Source of the DNA: Ashinkailepas kermadecensis | Taxonomy: Eukaryota > Arthropoda > Thecostraca > Neolepadidae | DNA: 64,000 nt | Direction: 5' to 3' | Assembly (NCBI GenBank): GCA_034440615.1 | Contig: JAOTOM010004826.1 | Span: forward strand, 287,501-351,500 | Shown: piece by piece, positions 11,362 to 22,177 of the stretch | Layout: each line of letters starts with the position of its first letter | Numbering within the stretch: the first letter of the stretch is position 1 | The notes under the pieces: generated by a model | Database searches by the model: none | What the model was told of the DNA's origin: nothing | Seen by the model: the letters and a program-made list of their open reading frames with translations, nothing else | Program-made: the position numbers and the translations under genes

Positions 11362-14300
11362 TGGTAAGGAAGAAGTCTGGGCAGTACAGGATGTGCGCTG
11401 ACATGAGACAGTTGAATGCCGTGACGACGCCCTCGTCATATCCGATTCCGAGGATTGACGACACTATTGAGATCTTGGCAGGATCAAAGATGTGGTGTGT
11501 CCTAGATTTGAATAATGCGTATTTTCAGGTAAGCATTGATGAACGGGATAGAGATAAGACTACGATTGTGACTCCATTCGGTGCACATCGGTTTGTTCGT
11601 ATGCCATTCGGGTGCAAGTCGGCCCCGTCTACGTGTGCGCGTCTGCTGGATATAGTTTTAGGTGATTTGCGTCCCCTGGCGTGCGTGAACTATTTTGATG
11701 ACGTCATAGTTCATGGAGCAGACTTTGATGATGTCCTGACTAAGCTGGATGCTGTGTTGGAAAGGCTACAGCAGGCAGGTCTTACGTTGAATCCGGGAAA
11801 GTGCGAGTTGTTCCGAACGGAAGTAACATTCCTGGGTCATGTATTGACCCCCGAGGGCTTGTCTGCTGACCCTGAAAAGATCCGGCAGCTGGCTGAGTGG
11901 CCCACTCCACGCACCGAAAAAGAGTTGAGTAGTTTTCTAGGGCTAGCATCGTTCTTTCGGAAGTATGTGCGATCGTTCGCTGAGATGGCAGCGCCGCTGT
12001 TTTCGCTGACGGGGAAAGACGTAAAGTTGAGTTGGTCAGAGGAGGCGCTAGCATCGTTCGAAGCACTGAAGGTGGCGCTGTCGACTTCGCCTGTGATTTC
12101 GCTGCCCAGGTTCGGCGCGGACGCTGGTATGTTCATTCTGGACTGTGATTGTTCGGATTTGAGTGCTGGAGCCGTTCTCCTGCAGGAACAGGATGGCGAA
12201 GAGAAACCGCTGGCGTATGCGAGTCGGAAGTTGTCCAAGTCTCAACGTAATTACAGTACAACTCGTAAAGAGTTGCTAGCGTGCGTTCTGTTCGTGCAGC
12301 AGTTTAGGCACTATTTGTTGGGCCGTAAGTTTAGAATTCGTACCGACCACGCCAGCCTGCAATGGCTCATAAACTTCAAGCAGCCTTCCGGCATGCTCGC
12401 TCGTTGGTTTGAGATCTTGTCCGAGTTTGATTATGAGATAGTGTTTCGCCCGGGTGTGCAGAATCCGGTGGCGGACGCGCTGAGTTGGCGTCCGGCAGAC
12501 AGAGTGGATGCGGAGACACAGACCGGCGAAGTAGCTGAGTCAGTTCGCGAGGTGGATGCTTCCTCCTGGTCCTTGAGTTATCTGCGACAGGAACAGGATA
12601 AGGACCCTAGCATAAGTGAAATTGGGAAACATTTGTCGGCTGGAGTTATGCCGCGACGAACCACGGTGTCAGGTTCCTCTAGGCCACTGTTTAAGCAGTG
12701 GAGACGACTGCAGTTGATGGATGGCATTTTGTATCGAATGTACAAGCCACGCGCTGGTGAGAGCGAGCGGTTGCAGCTGGTGGTTCCAAGGCAGCTGGTG
12801 CCGGGAGTACTAACCCCGCTTCATGCTGGTCCAACAGGAGGACATTTTGGGGCCGAGAAATTGTTGGCCCAGGCGAGGATTCGATTCTGGTTGAGTCAGA
12901 TGTCGGCTGAAACCGAGGAGTTTTGTCGCAAGTGCCAGAAGTGCACCTTACACACTCAACCGATCCCGCGGCCACGTGCATCCCTTGGGGAGCTCTACTC
13001 AGATGAACCTTTTGATACGATTTCCATTGACTTTTTGACCGGCCTGCCGATTACCGGAAGCGGGAACAAGCATCTGTTGGTTGTGTGTGATCACTTCACC
13101 CGCTGGTGTGAGGTGTATCCTCTTCCGGATATGAAAGCGACGACAGTGGCGACGACCATTGTGAACGAGTTTGTCGCTCGGTTCAGCTGTCCACGGCGCT
13201 TGCACTCCGATTGCGCCGCGAATTTTGTAGGGTCAGTCATGACGGAAACCTGCCGTATCCTCGGCATTGAAAAATCACGGATCTCCGCGTACCACCCCGA
13301 AGGTAACTCAAAGGTCGAAAGGATAATGCGGACTATCATCACAATGTTGGCGAGATATCTAGATGACAATCATTCGGAATGGGATGTTCATCTGCCGCTG
13401 TTGATGCTCGGGTATCGGTCCCAGGTGCATTCGTCGCTCGGCTATTCGCCCTACTTTCTCATGTTCGCTCGAGAGCCCCGGCTCCCAGCGGAAGCGAATC
13501 TGCACGCGCCTACGGTGGTGAAATCTCGGACGGTGTCCGAGTACGTGGACAACCTGTGTACCAGTCTGCGCAAAGCGAGAGAGTTTGGGATCGCTGCGTC
13601 GAATAGGCGACACGCGCGCAACAAGAGAGCCTACGAAAAGAAGCTGAGCGAGCAGACCTTTTACGCTGGTGATCAGGTCCTGTTGTATAAGAGTGTCGTG
13701 CCGAGAGGTCAGTATTATAAGTTTGTCCGCCCCTGGAAGCCGGCAACAGTCCTAAGCCGAGTGGGTGATGTAAATTATCGGATACGTCTGCACGGGAGCA
13801 GAAAGACGATTCTAGTGCATCATAACAGACTGCAACCAACGACTGCTCAGGTGACCAGGGATGCAGTGCCTAGATGTGCAGCTGGTGTAACAGACACACC
13901 AGCAGGACGTGGCTTGAGTGTGGATGATGAGAGGCAGGGCGTCGGTGAGCCACTCGCCCCGGCGTCCGGGGTTGGGTCACCCGCACCACCCGTTCGATGT
14001 GGCATATTCCGACCTGGCGTGCTGGAATCTGGAGGCGAAGGGGGTTCACATCCTTCCTCCGGAAGCACCGCTCTCGGGACTCGCGTCGTTGGGGAAAGTG
14101 GGGATCTCGGCGCGGATGCGTTAGCGGCTGGTGGTGACGACAGTAAAAGCGGCGATCTGGGTCCCACCCAAGCAACTTCCGTTCAGAGGGAAGAAGGGGT
14201 TGGGTGCCCCGCTGTCAGGAGAGAATCGACGTTGACGGGCACTACGGTTAGCTTAGGAATAGAAAGCCCTGATGTTGTCCCATCTGTGGAGGGAGTGAGG

Positions 14301-14426
14301 TTAGAGACAGGTTACCCCGGGCCTGGACTTCCCCCGAGTGTACCGCCAACTGTGTTGCGACGATCGAGTCGGGTTAAGCGAGCTCCTGGTTGGGTGTTGT
14401 TAGTATTGTCGTTAGTTACAGTGTAA
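11362..14426 (+). CDS. Gypsy pol: reverse transcriptase, RNase H, integrase
   Basis: A long open frame of about 1,020 codons starting within RT; no ATG begins it. RT motifs are VRKKSGQYRMCADMRQLN, CVLDLNNAYF and YFDDVIV. RNase H follows with DCDCSDLSAGAVLL and RTDHASLQWL. The integrase has an HHCC zinc-binding region (HAGPTGGHFG ... CRKCQKC), then catalytic Asp in SIDFLTGLP, Asp in HSDCAANF and Glu in the GNSKVER stretch, and a GPY/F-like module (YKFVRPWKPATVLSRVGDVN). The tail has RRSSRVKRAPGW and no recognisable chromodomain. It copies element RNA and inserts the cDNA. The N-terminal RT palm part is missing, so activity is doubtful, although the downstream frame is clean. Confidence 0.92.
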
Positions 14427-14866
14427 ACGCGTGTATGATGTGAGGTTGCGCGATGTTAGAATAAGATGCTAGTGTACCAATTGTTATAACTAGCGTTGGG
14501 CGGAAATGAGGATCCCGCCGGGATGCGTTAGTGGATGGGCGGTTTGTTTCGGGTCTACACCACATTGTGAAACTGTGTAATGTCTGTGCGGATTGTGGAA
14601 CGCTTCAGTCGTTTGGGCGCCTATGGCGAGTACTAGATGCCTTGTGCTGAAATCTAGTGCGTACCCTATTAAGACTTGCGACGGTCTTGCGCAGTCGTGA
14701 CATCAGTCTTTGTGTTGCGGATAAACCCGTTGCCATGCTGCTGACGACCACTTGTGACGATAGTTCGAACAGCGTGGCGATACATCGTGTGCCATTTCGC
14801 TCCGGTGTCATGTCTAGGTTATGTGCGTTGAGTGCGTGTGCACTCCTTTTTTGAAGGTTTATAGAG

Positions 14867-15064
14867 TGTAGACGGGTGACGTCATGGTCCCGCGCGTCGC
14901 CAAGGCGACGCGTGCATTCTGATTGGCTTGTTGCTTCGCGCCAAAAGACCCCCGGCCGCGAGAGTGTGAGAATATAGCTGACGGTGACCGGACGTGCGGT
15001 CCGCCCGTGCGGGTTGGACTTGAAAGCTGTCAGACGTGTTTGCAATTCGGACCCAGCGACTACA
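14867..15064 (+). repeat. 3' LTR of the Gypsy element
   Basis: Same length as the 5' LTR (198 bp) with three differences by eye (positions equivalent to 8,818, 8,836 and 9,001). It is preceded by about 440 bp of non-coding sequence after the pol stop and followed by the TATG duplication. The polypurine tract just upstream is weak (GAAGGTTTATAGAG). Confidence 0.95.
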
Positions 15065-15416
15065 TATGCACTGACATTGTTGCATTGTTGCATTGTCATT
15101 TATGCATTGCTGTTCAATGCTTGTTCTTGCCGTGAATTTATTCGCTGAGGATATATTTTAGCTCGTGTGACAGTTGCCTTGCAGCCAGCACCAAATGTTA
15201 TACAAATAAACAAATTTCTAAGATGGCGCTCAGAAAACCAATGCAATCAACTTCTCGTTGTGACCTTTGCGAAATTGTCGTCCTAGGACCGAGAAATGAT
15301 CGTTCAAGCTTTGCTTATGACATCAAGCTGGTGGGAATAAACTAGATGCACACCAACCCCACTGCCATGTTGGTGTGTTCAAAATCGTTTCAAGCCACTA
15401 CGCTCTACATCGGATA

Positions 15417-15835
15417 CGCATCCTAACCTGGCCTAGCCTAGCATAGCTTAGCCTAACCTAGCCTAACCTAACTAAACCTAACCAAACCTAACCAAACCTA
15501 ACCAAACCTAACAAAACCTAACCACACCTAGCCAGACCTAACGAGACCTAACCAAACCTAGCCAAACCTATCCAAACCTAACCAAATATAACCAAACCTT
15601 ACCCAGCTTAAACGAACCTAAGCAAACCTAACCTAACCTAACTTAACCAATCCTAACCTAACCAAACCTAATCAAACCGAACCAATCCTAAACGAAATCT
15701 AACCAAACCGAACCAAACCTTAACGAAGCCTAACCCAACTTAACCAAACCTAACCAAACCTAACAAACTTAACCTAACCTAGCCTAATCTACCTCAACCT
15801 AACTTGACCTGACCTGATCTGATCCAAGGAGACTT
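15417..15835. repeat. Degenerate telomere-like (CCTAA)-type array
   Basis: About 420 bp dominated by CCTAACC, AACCAAACCTAACC and similar variants. CCTAA is the complement of the arthropod telomere repeat TTAGG. The register is irregular, with many 10-mers AACCAAACCT. A smaller tract lies at 16,240-16,330. It is an interstitial, decayed repeat, not a chromosome end. Confidence 0.75.
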
Positions 15836-16239
15836 TATTTAACCTGACCTATCCTGCCCTTTCTCAGCATATTTTCCATACGCGCATTAACATAGCTGCA
15901 ATGTTCCTGTATGAACCACAAGTTACATTAACATATAGAATCTTTCCCACGATAGCTTGGCTAGTGTGACAGCACGTGCGACCGTAAAATTTGCACCCGA
16001 TGAAGTTGGCTCCAGCAAACCCATCGATCCATTGATGCAATAAGCCGGCTGAGGAGGTCGAACATGATGTTTGGTGGTGTTTCAGGGCAGCCTTGATTAT
16101 AAGAAAAGTAGTTTGGATGGGGAAAATAGAAAGCTATCTTGGGAATCACAGCAGTTGGGACAAGGCGTGCATATCACTTTTATGCAAAATAGTGCATGAC
16201 AGAGACTCTGATAGCGTGCGAAGCAGGGCCTGTATTAAT

Positions 16240-16330
16240 TAGCTAAACTCACCTAGCTTAACATAACCCAACGTAACGTGACCTAACCTAACATAATCTA
16301 ACCCAACATGACCTGACCTAACCTTTAGCA
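16240..16330. repeat. Second short CCTAA-like tract
   Basis: Contains ACCTAACCTAACATAATCTA-type sequence, a smaller cousin of the array at 15,417-15,835. A LINE fragment follows downstream. Confidence 0.6.
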
Positions 16331-16451
16331 ATCCACATTTGGTCTGACCTCTGCCCTTTCCTACCTTCATTTCCATACTACCTATAGCACAGCTGCAATT
16401 CCCGGTATGCAGTGTAAGGTACATTCCCCTAGCAAATCCTTCTCACGGTAG

Positions 16452-16590
16452 CTTGGCTTATGACATCAAGCTGGTGGGAGTAAATAACAGTAGTGATGAA
16501 TCTAGCTATATTCAGTTAGACTTGGAGGACTTAAAAGTGGGTTGATCAATGGCAGATATCTGTAAGATATGCTTAGCACCAGCCCCGCCA
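16452..16590 (+). pseudogene. LINE reverse-transcriptase fragment
   Basis: The plus frame reads DIKLVGVN..., then IQLDLEDLK, a stop, GLINGRY. The same order is found in the minus-strand LINE copy at 50,260-50,500, just after the catalytic F(V)DD motif. Stops and truncation show it is dead. A still shorter piece of the same motif lies at about 15,315-15,340. Confidence 0.7.
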
Positions 16591-17320
16591 GCTCGCTGCA
16601 ATGTAGAGGCCAGCGGGAAGATTCGAGAAAGCATCGAGACGTTGGCTTGTTTTGGCACTTACGTATTTATCCAAATATTACTTATTTATACCCTGGTATG
16701 GCCCAGTTTTCAGCGAAAATGATTAGTGCTGTTGCGTTTTGAGTAAATGATGCACCATGCCAAGAACAAACTAAACACCAATATGAAATCATGTTCCCCA
16801 TTCTCGAACCATAGTAAGTCCCTAAAAACAATATGAGGCGCTAACACAATGGAGGCCCCCTTTCGCGGGAACAGAAGGCCCCCTTTCGACTTTGCCCCCC
16901 CTGAAAGAATTTCGTGGCGACGCCACTGTCCAGGTCACTCCAGCTTATGTGGAAGCGCCAAAAAAGGAGCAGGGGCGGACTCCGAACTTTGGACGACTTA
17001 AACCCTAAGACATATTCCAGGTTAAAGGACGGAGAACGATGTATACGTAATTATAATTGTACACATTATAATGGCCACGGAGAAATAAGACGCTAAAATA
17101 GGGAATCGATGCATGTCCAACGGAGTAAAAATTCAGTATTCGGAACGTGGAATATCAGCTATGGGAAAGCAGACCAGGGACTCATGCAGCATGTTAAGAG
17201 AGACACGAGTGACTTAGTGCAATCAAGTCTGCGTTTCCGTCAGACGAAATATGCGAGACTGGGTGGAACTTAAAATCAAAAACTACTTTTTAAAGCGATG
17301 TGTACATCTATATGCATATA

Positions 17321-17385
17321 TTGTTGTTGTTTTTGTTATTTGGGTTTAAAGGGCGCATCTACTGCAATGGTCATATAGCGCCCAT
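17321..17385 (-). mobile_element. Tail-only mini-retroposon, copy 1
   Basis: The plus strand reads TTGTTGTTG..., TTTGGGTTTAAAGGGCGC, then TCATATAGCGCCCAT. In the sense orientation (minus) this is a GGGCGC/GCGCCC hairpin followed by CCAAAT and an AAC trinucleotide tail. No target duplication is obvious. See the dedicated finding. Confidence 0.75.
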
Positions 17386-17533
17386 AACAAGTTTATTGAT
17401 AAAAACCAGAAGTAAAATCGTGGCAAAACAGTGTCATGCTGAGGTGTAATTCCCAGCATACTGTCTCAGTTAAAACACTTCTTCGCAATCAGCCGTTTAG
17501 AGATATGGTATGGTGCCTTCACAGGTGTTTCGG

Positions 17534-19345
17534 TCAGGACGCGGGTCGTCTATCCCACACGTCTCGGCTTACAGGCGGGTGCTTCATCACAGGCGACTCA
17601 GCGCGGGGACGGGGCATGGGACTCGCTTCGGTCGGTGGCGAAATAGGCATCCGCTTTCGGCCGGTAGGTGGTGTAAGTGGCTGGCCTGTGAATGTGACAG
17701 GTGGAGGTGGACCCATTATTTCTCCAGAGGGGCCAAGTGGCGCGCGCGGTACCGACGGTGAGCGTTCTCGCACGCCGAGCCTCGCAGCCATGGAACATTT
17801 TCGCACTGCGCCTTTCTCACCGATGTTTGATGCCACACTTGTAGATCGTTCTGCTCGACCTCGCGCTGTCAGGTCCGGAGCTCCACTTCGCACAGGAATT
17901 ATCAGTGACGGCAATGAGCTGGTCGATCGGAGAGGTAAGAGTCGATGGGGGTGGTAAATTATGGAATTCTGCGGGAGTTGTTTGAGTGGATGCCACCATG
18001 ATCGGTTCAGTCACCGGAGTTGCGGTAGCGTCAGTTTGGCAGGCGATCGTGCGCTGCTCAGGACGACGTTTTTTTGGGAACTGAACGAAGTTTCTGTCTG
18101 CACAACAGCAGAGCAAGCCGGTAAGACGTAGTCGGCTGCAACTCCAGTTACTGCCGCCGGGATTTCATCTTCTGAGTTTACCTGGACTATTGCCAGACCA
18201 CATTCCTCAGCAGGCCAATCAATTGGCGGGCTGTCATCTTATCCAGAGCATCGCGTCCAGGAGGATCACAGCTCCGTGGTGCAGATGTAGCAGGTGGCAT
18301 GTCTGTTCGCTCCTGGGATGACTCGGGTTGAAGGGGATGGGTGGAGCTGGCCACCACGGCCGCATAAGAGCGAGGTTAGTGGCCGTCCTGGTCATTTCCC
18401 GAGCTTCTCGGAATGACACGCCCCTGTCACACTTCAATCTTATAATACTCTGCTCCCGTTTGAAAACCGGGCAGACTCGGTCACGAGCAGAATGATCGCC
18501 CTTGCAGTTTGGACAGCATAAGGTTTCCGATGTGCAAGCGTCCACAGAATGATCCGAGGAGGCACATCGCAGACACCTCGGCTTTCATCGACAGCCGAGG
18601 GTGTGTCCGTGTGTCCGTACCCGTGACAGGCGAACATCTCATCGGGATTGGTCGATAAACGCGGACTCTGACCCTAACATGCCCGATTCCCACATGGGTA
18701 GGCTGTGTTTGAGAGTTAAAAGTAAGTACAATGTTGTCTGTGTCGTGTGAAACGCCGTCCCTTTTCGTTTTCAGTCTTCTAGCTTCCAGGACACCGAACG
18801 CCGCAAGACCGTGCACAATTTCTTCACTTGTCACACCTTGTAGGTCATGGCAAGTGATGACACCTCTGGAGCAGTTTTTAGAGTGGTGAGTTTTCACATT
18901 TAGGGGAACTGTCCTTTGTACGCGTCTGCCATCGATGGTGTACGTAAACGTAAAGAGTGTGGCTTTGAACGCCCGCCTAGCTTCCTCCGGATCCGAAAAT
19001 TCAACTTCGATGCCACCATCAACCAATTTGTCGCACCGTACCACCGTACCGAATCGCTGTGCCCTCACACCGTTGGAAAGGGCTGAGGTCGGACAGTCTG
19101 AGCTCTGAACTCGACAGGATCAAGACAGTTGGGTCGACGTACTCGGGCTCTACTTCGGTTTCACGCTCAGGTGTCTTGTCAGGTCGCGTCGCCCGGATGG
19201 GACGAGAATCCATAGAAGGGCAATCCGAGACAGCGTCTAAAACTGGCCTCACGGAGGCGCGGGACTGGGATGTGGAACACTGGAACGACGAATCGTCCGA
19301 GTCAAGACTAGGGCGAGGGTATAGTTGTGTGCCAGGAGAATCCAT
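17534..19345 (-). pseudogene. Non-LTR retrotransposon ORF1 (gag-like), frameshifted
   Basis: On the minus strand, readings in several frames join into an ORF1 of the Jockey/I type. An N-terminal part starts at an ATG at 19,345. The middle block (about 18,600-19,060) has CSRGVITCHDLQGVTSEEI and VRVYRPIPMRC. A zinc-knuckle region follows, with ACHGYGHT near 18,630 and CPNCKGDHSARDRVC near 18,500, then a FREARE motif. A Ser/Pro-rich tail continues to about 17,534. At least two frame changes break it. ORF1 proteins bind element RNA. No ORF2 follows on this strand, so the element is truncated or rearranged. Confidence 0.75.
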
Positions 19346-21828
19346 GGAAATGTATTGGTTTCAACTCCTCGGGCGTCCCACCACGTAGGGGCCCTACTGG
19401 GGGGACGCCTGGGTCCCGCGGACGGGAGGACGACAGGCGCCCGAGGAGCTATACGGGGCAGGCGGCGCCTTCGCCCGGCCGGGAGAGAGAGACTCACCAC
19501 CCCGACCAGGATCCAGCACCGCCCACCCCTTGACCCCAGCCGGCCGGGCCGGCGGATACTGGGAACAGTCCCAGGTCCCCGGCCCGAGGCGACCGGCCAC
19601 TTGCCCCGTATGTGGCCCTACGGGCCCGCCCGCCCCTCCGGGATATCGAGATCAAAGAGGCGTGTTGGTCTCCCGTCACAACTAGCACCGTGCGACGGGG
19701 GACCTCAAACTCCAGGACTCAGTCAACCCCGGGGGGCGGGCCGAGGGGGCGCGGCTACCCCGATAAAACGGAGCTGGTGGGCAGGACAGGGGAAGTTGTC
19801 CTACCTGCTCTTAGTGGGGAGAGTTGGTGTTGCAGGGCCAAGTGAAGGACATGGACGTTGAGATGGGATGGGCATTGGAATGGGAGCGTATGGATGGAAG
19901 GACGAGTGAGGCTGTGGTAACCCGAGAGAGCGCCATTTCTCTAGCCAGCCGAGCAACGAGGCTGCCTCCACTGCGGGGACTGTATGCATATATATTTCCG
20001 TTCTTACAAATAGTAGAGCAGAATGGGTGACAAAATCATTTGTAAAATCGCTGGAATCCTCTGCATCAAATGAAGTGAATGTAGTTAATCGATGTCGGTA
20101 TACTGTAGTGAATCGGTACCTCTTGTCAGTGTCGAGGACAATCGAAATGTGACATCAAGACCTGTATGCCAGTCGTCAGCGATAAGAGTCGATAGTAGTG
20201 GCGTAACCAGATCCAGCCAAGGTGGCTGTAACCTCTATCGTCCTGATTCGCTCCATCATGAAGTTCGAGCAAACCAGCCATGTTTTGAAAACAAGTTGGC
20301 GGCAGAGGCCCCGCAAATGTCGGAGTACATTGAGCCTTTAAAGGAGAAACGAGATTCGGTACATTTCAAAATACACCAGCATTGTCTCGTGAAAAACGCC
20401 TCCTTGGGGATCTCAGCTCCTCCCGTCGAAAACCCTGTCTACGACATTGGTCAAGAATAGGTGCAGGCCTGGTGACTAAAAATAGACATGGCAAAGTCAA
20501 TAGTCAATAGCAAAACGGTCGGATATCTGACACAGCAATGTATTGGCATTACACACAAGAAACACAACTAGCATTCAATGTATCGATGTCCGGCGACGGC
20601 GAGTCCCTACGCCTCGGCAGGACGGCCGGCGAACGGGTTGATCTTGCTGAGCCAAGATCCAGAGTCGGCGGAGCTGTCAACATAGCGCCAAGTGAGAAAG
20701 ACGGTGTCTCCAAACAGGTCGTTGTCGACTCGCAGCCTCTGCGCATAAATCATTGTTCAACACAAACACCGCCCGAACTTCATCACTATCTTTAGCATAC
20801 GTCTAGGAATGATCACAGCCCTAGTCAGTGAGCGGCATTTGTCATCTCCCCTTGTGCTGGGCAGGGCTTGGTGTGACCTCATGGCGTTTCCGAACAGAGC
20901 GGACTGGCGACATGAAACAAAACCAGCGTGCTGCACCTGGTGGTCTCTCTCATGGATACCCAATATGTATACTTCTAGTTAGTCGTCGACCTTCCAGATC
21001 AGCTTAAATGGCGGTTTTCGCAAAATCGAGAACTATCGGATTGAATCGCTTCCTGCGTAAAACCAACAGCCGACAGGCGCTTAAAATCTTAAATGTAATT
21101 ACTACGCAGTGTCTCGGAATACTATTAATCCAAGGCATTTTACATATTGGTCAATAGGTCAAGGATTAGATGAGGGCGAAGCGTTGACCTCGCTTTGGAA
21201 ACTTCCGAAAGTACCCTATAATAATATTGTCTGGGGATAAAAATGGACGCAAATCCAGTTTTAGCCACCAAATTAACCATACATTGATTCGAAATCCAAA
21301 ACAGGTTACATAAGGTCGAGTTGTTGAACAACCTTTAATGATCTCGGAAAGGTTAATTATTTACATAAGGACGTCAGCTAAGTTGCCCATCACCCTACTG
21401 CATCGAACATTTGCCACTTAGGGCTAACAAGTGATATTAATCAACTATAATTCGCGATTTCGGCGAAAAGTCATCCTGCCATGTTCGCTCTGATGACGTC
21501 GCAGATCAGTGACCTGACAGGATATCTCGAGTCTTTCACGTCATTTCCCACGTCCGGCTTACATCATTTCCCACCCATACAAGGTACCGATATAACATTG
21601 CTTTGTGGCATACCTCCTCTGGTTCCCATCCACGAAACCAAGCGAGGGAATAGCCTTCTTCGCAAGTATCGTGTGGATGCAACTCATTCAACATCCATTA
21701 TCAGATGCAACTGTCATGATAGGTATGATTCCTTATCCTGCTTCATTCTAATGGCCTCGTGTTCCAGCACAATTGTTCCCATTAACCATACATTCAAGGC
21801 CGGGTGACGCCACCGAACTACGCTTCCA
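19346..21828. other. GC-rich flank and unassigned sequence
   Basis: 19,346-19,990 is GC-rich with many open frames on both strands and may be the 5' UTR or promoter of the non-LTR element whose ORF1 starts at 19,345. 20,000-21,828 has no recognised gene. Plus-strand frames of 122 and 85 codons (20,092 and 20,538) lack familiar domains; the end of the second (STQTPPELHHYL) vaguely resembles the minus-strand ORF1 tail near 18,020. Confidence 0.4.
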
Positions 21829-22177
21829 GTCCGTCTAAGCCCAATAGCACACTCTGTCAGTCCAATTGACCCCACTGACCTACTCTCCCAGTCAGGCTGA
21901 GCCCAACGGCCCACCCTGCCAGTCCAGTTGACCAACTGACCTACTCTCCCAGTTAGGCTGACCCCAATAACCCATCCCGTAAGTCCAGTTGACCCAGCTG
22001 ACCCACTCTTCCAGTCTGTCTAATGCCCACCATGCCAGTCCTGTTCACCCTGACCTATTTTCCCAGTCAGTTTGAGCCCAATAATCCACCCTGTCAGTCC
22101 AGATGACCTTGTTGACCTACCCTCCCAGTCCGTCTAAGGCCCACCCCGACAGTTCAGGTGACCCGGCTGACCTTTCG
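21829..22177. repeat. Minisatellite of about 60 bp overlapping the MRPL28 3' end
   Basis: Six imperfect units, each opening with (T/C)CCAGTC and containing CCAGTTGACC and TGACCTACTCT, run from 21,829 to about 22,177. The last unit overlaps the final codons and stop of MRPL28 (stop at 22,117-22,119 on the minus strand), so the protein C-terminus is encoded inside the repeat. Confidence 0.8.

Larger units (their letters stand above)
8810..15064 (+). mobile_element. Ty3/Gypsy LTR retrotransposon
   Basis: A 6,255-bp element with 198-bp LTRs beginning TGTAG and ending CTACA, flanked by a 4-bp target duplication TATG (8,806-8,809 and 15,065-15,068). The LTRs differ at about three positions by eye, all transitions, which implies recent insertion. 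Internal order is primer-binding site, gag with two CCHC knuckles, protease (DTG), reverse transcriptase (YFDD), RNase H, then integrase with HHCC and DDE regions, the protease-RT-RH-IN order of Ty3/Gypsy. The coding region has at least one gag frameshift and an apparent deletion at the start of RT, so this copy is probably non-autonomous. No env-like ORF is seen. Confidence 0.95.

Noticed and set aside
10081..11401. Programmed frameshifting in the Gypsy gag-pol
   Set aside because: Three frame changes plus a missing RT segment fit decay better. No clear slippery site was seen at the overlaps, though the PR overlap cannot be fully excluded.
18010..20795. An inverted second copy of the non-LTR ORF1 tail near 20,750
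   Set aside because: Only a dozen residues resemble each other and the DNA match is weak.
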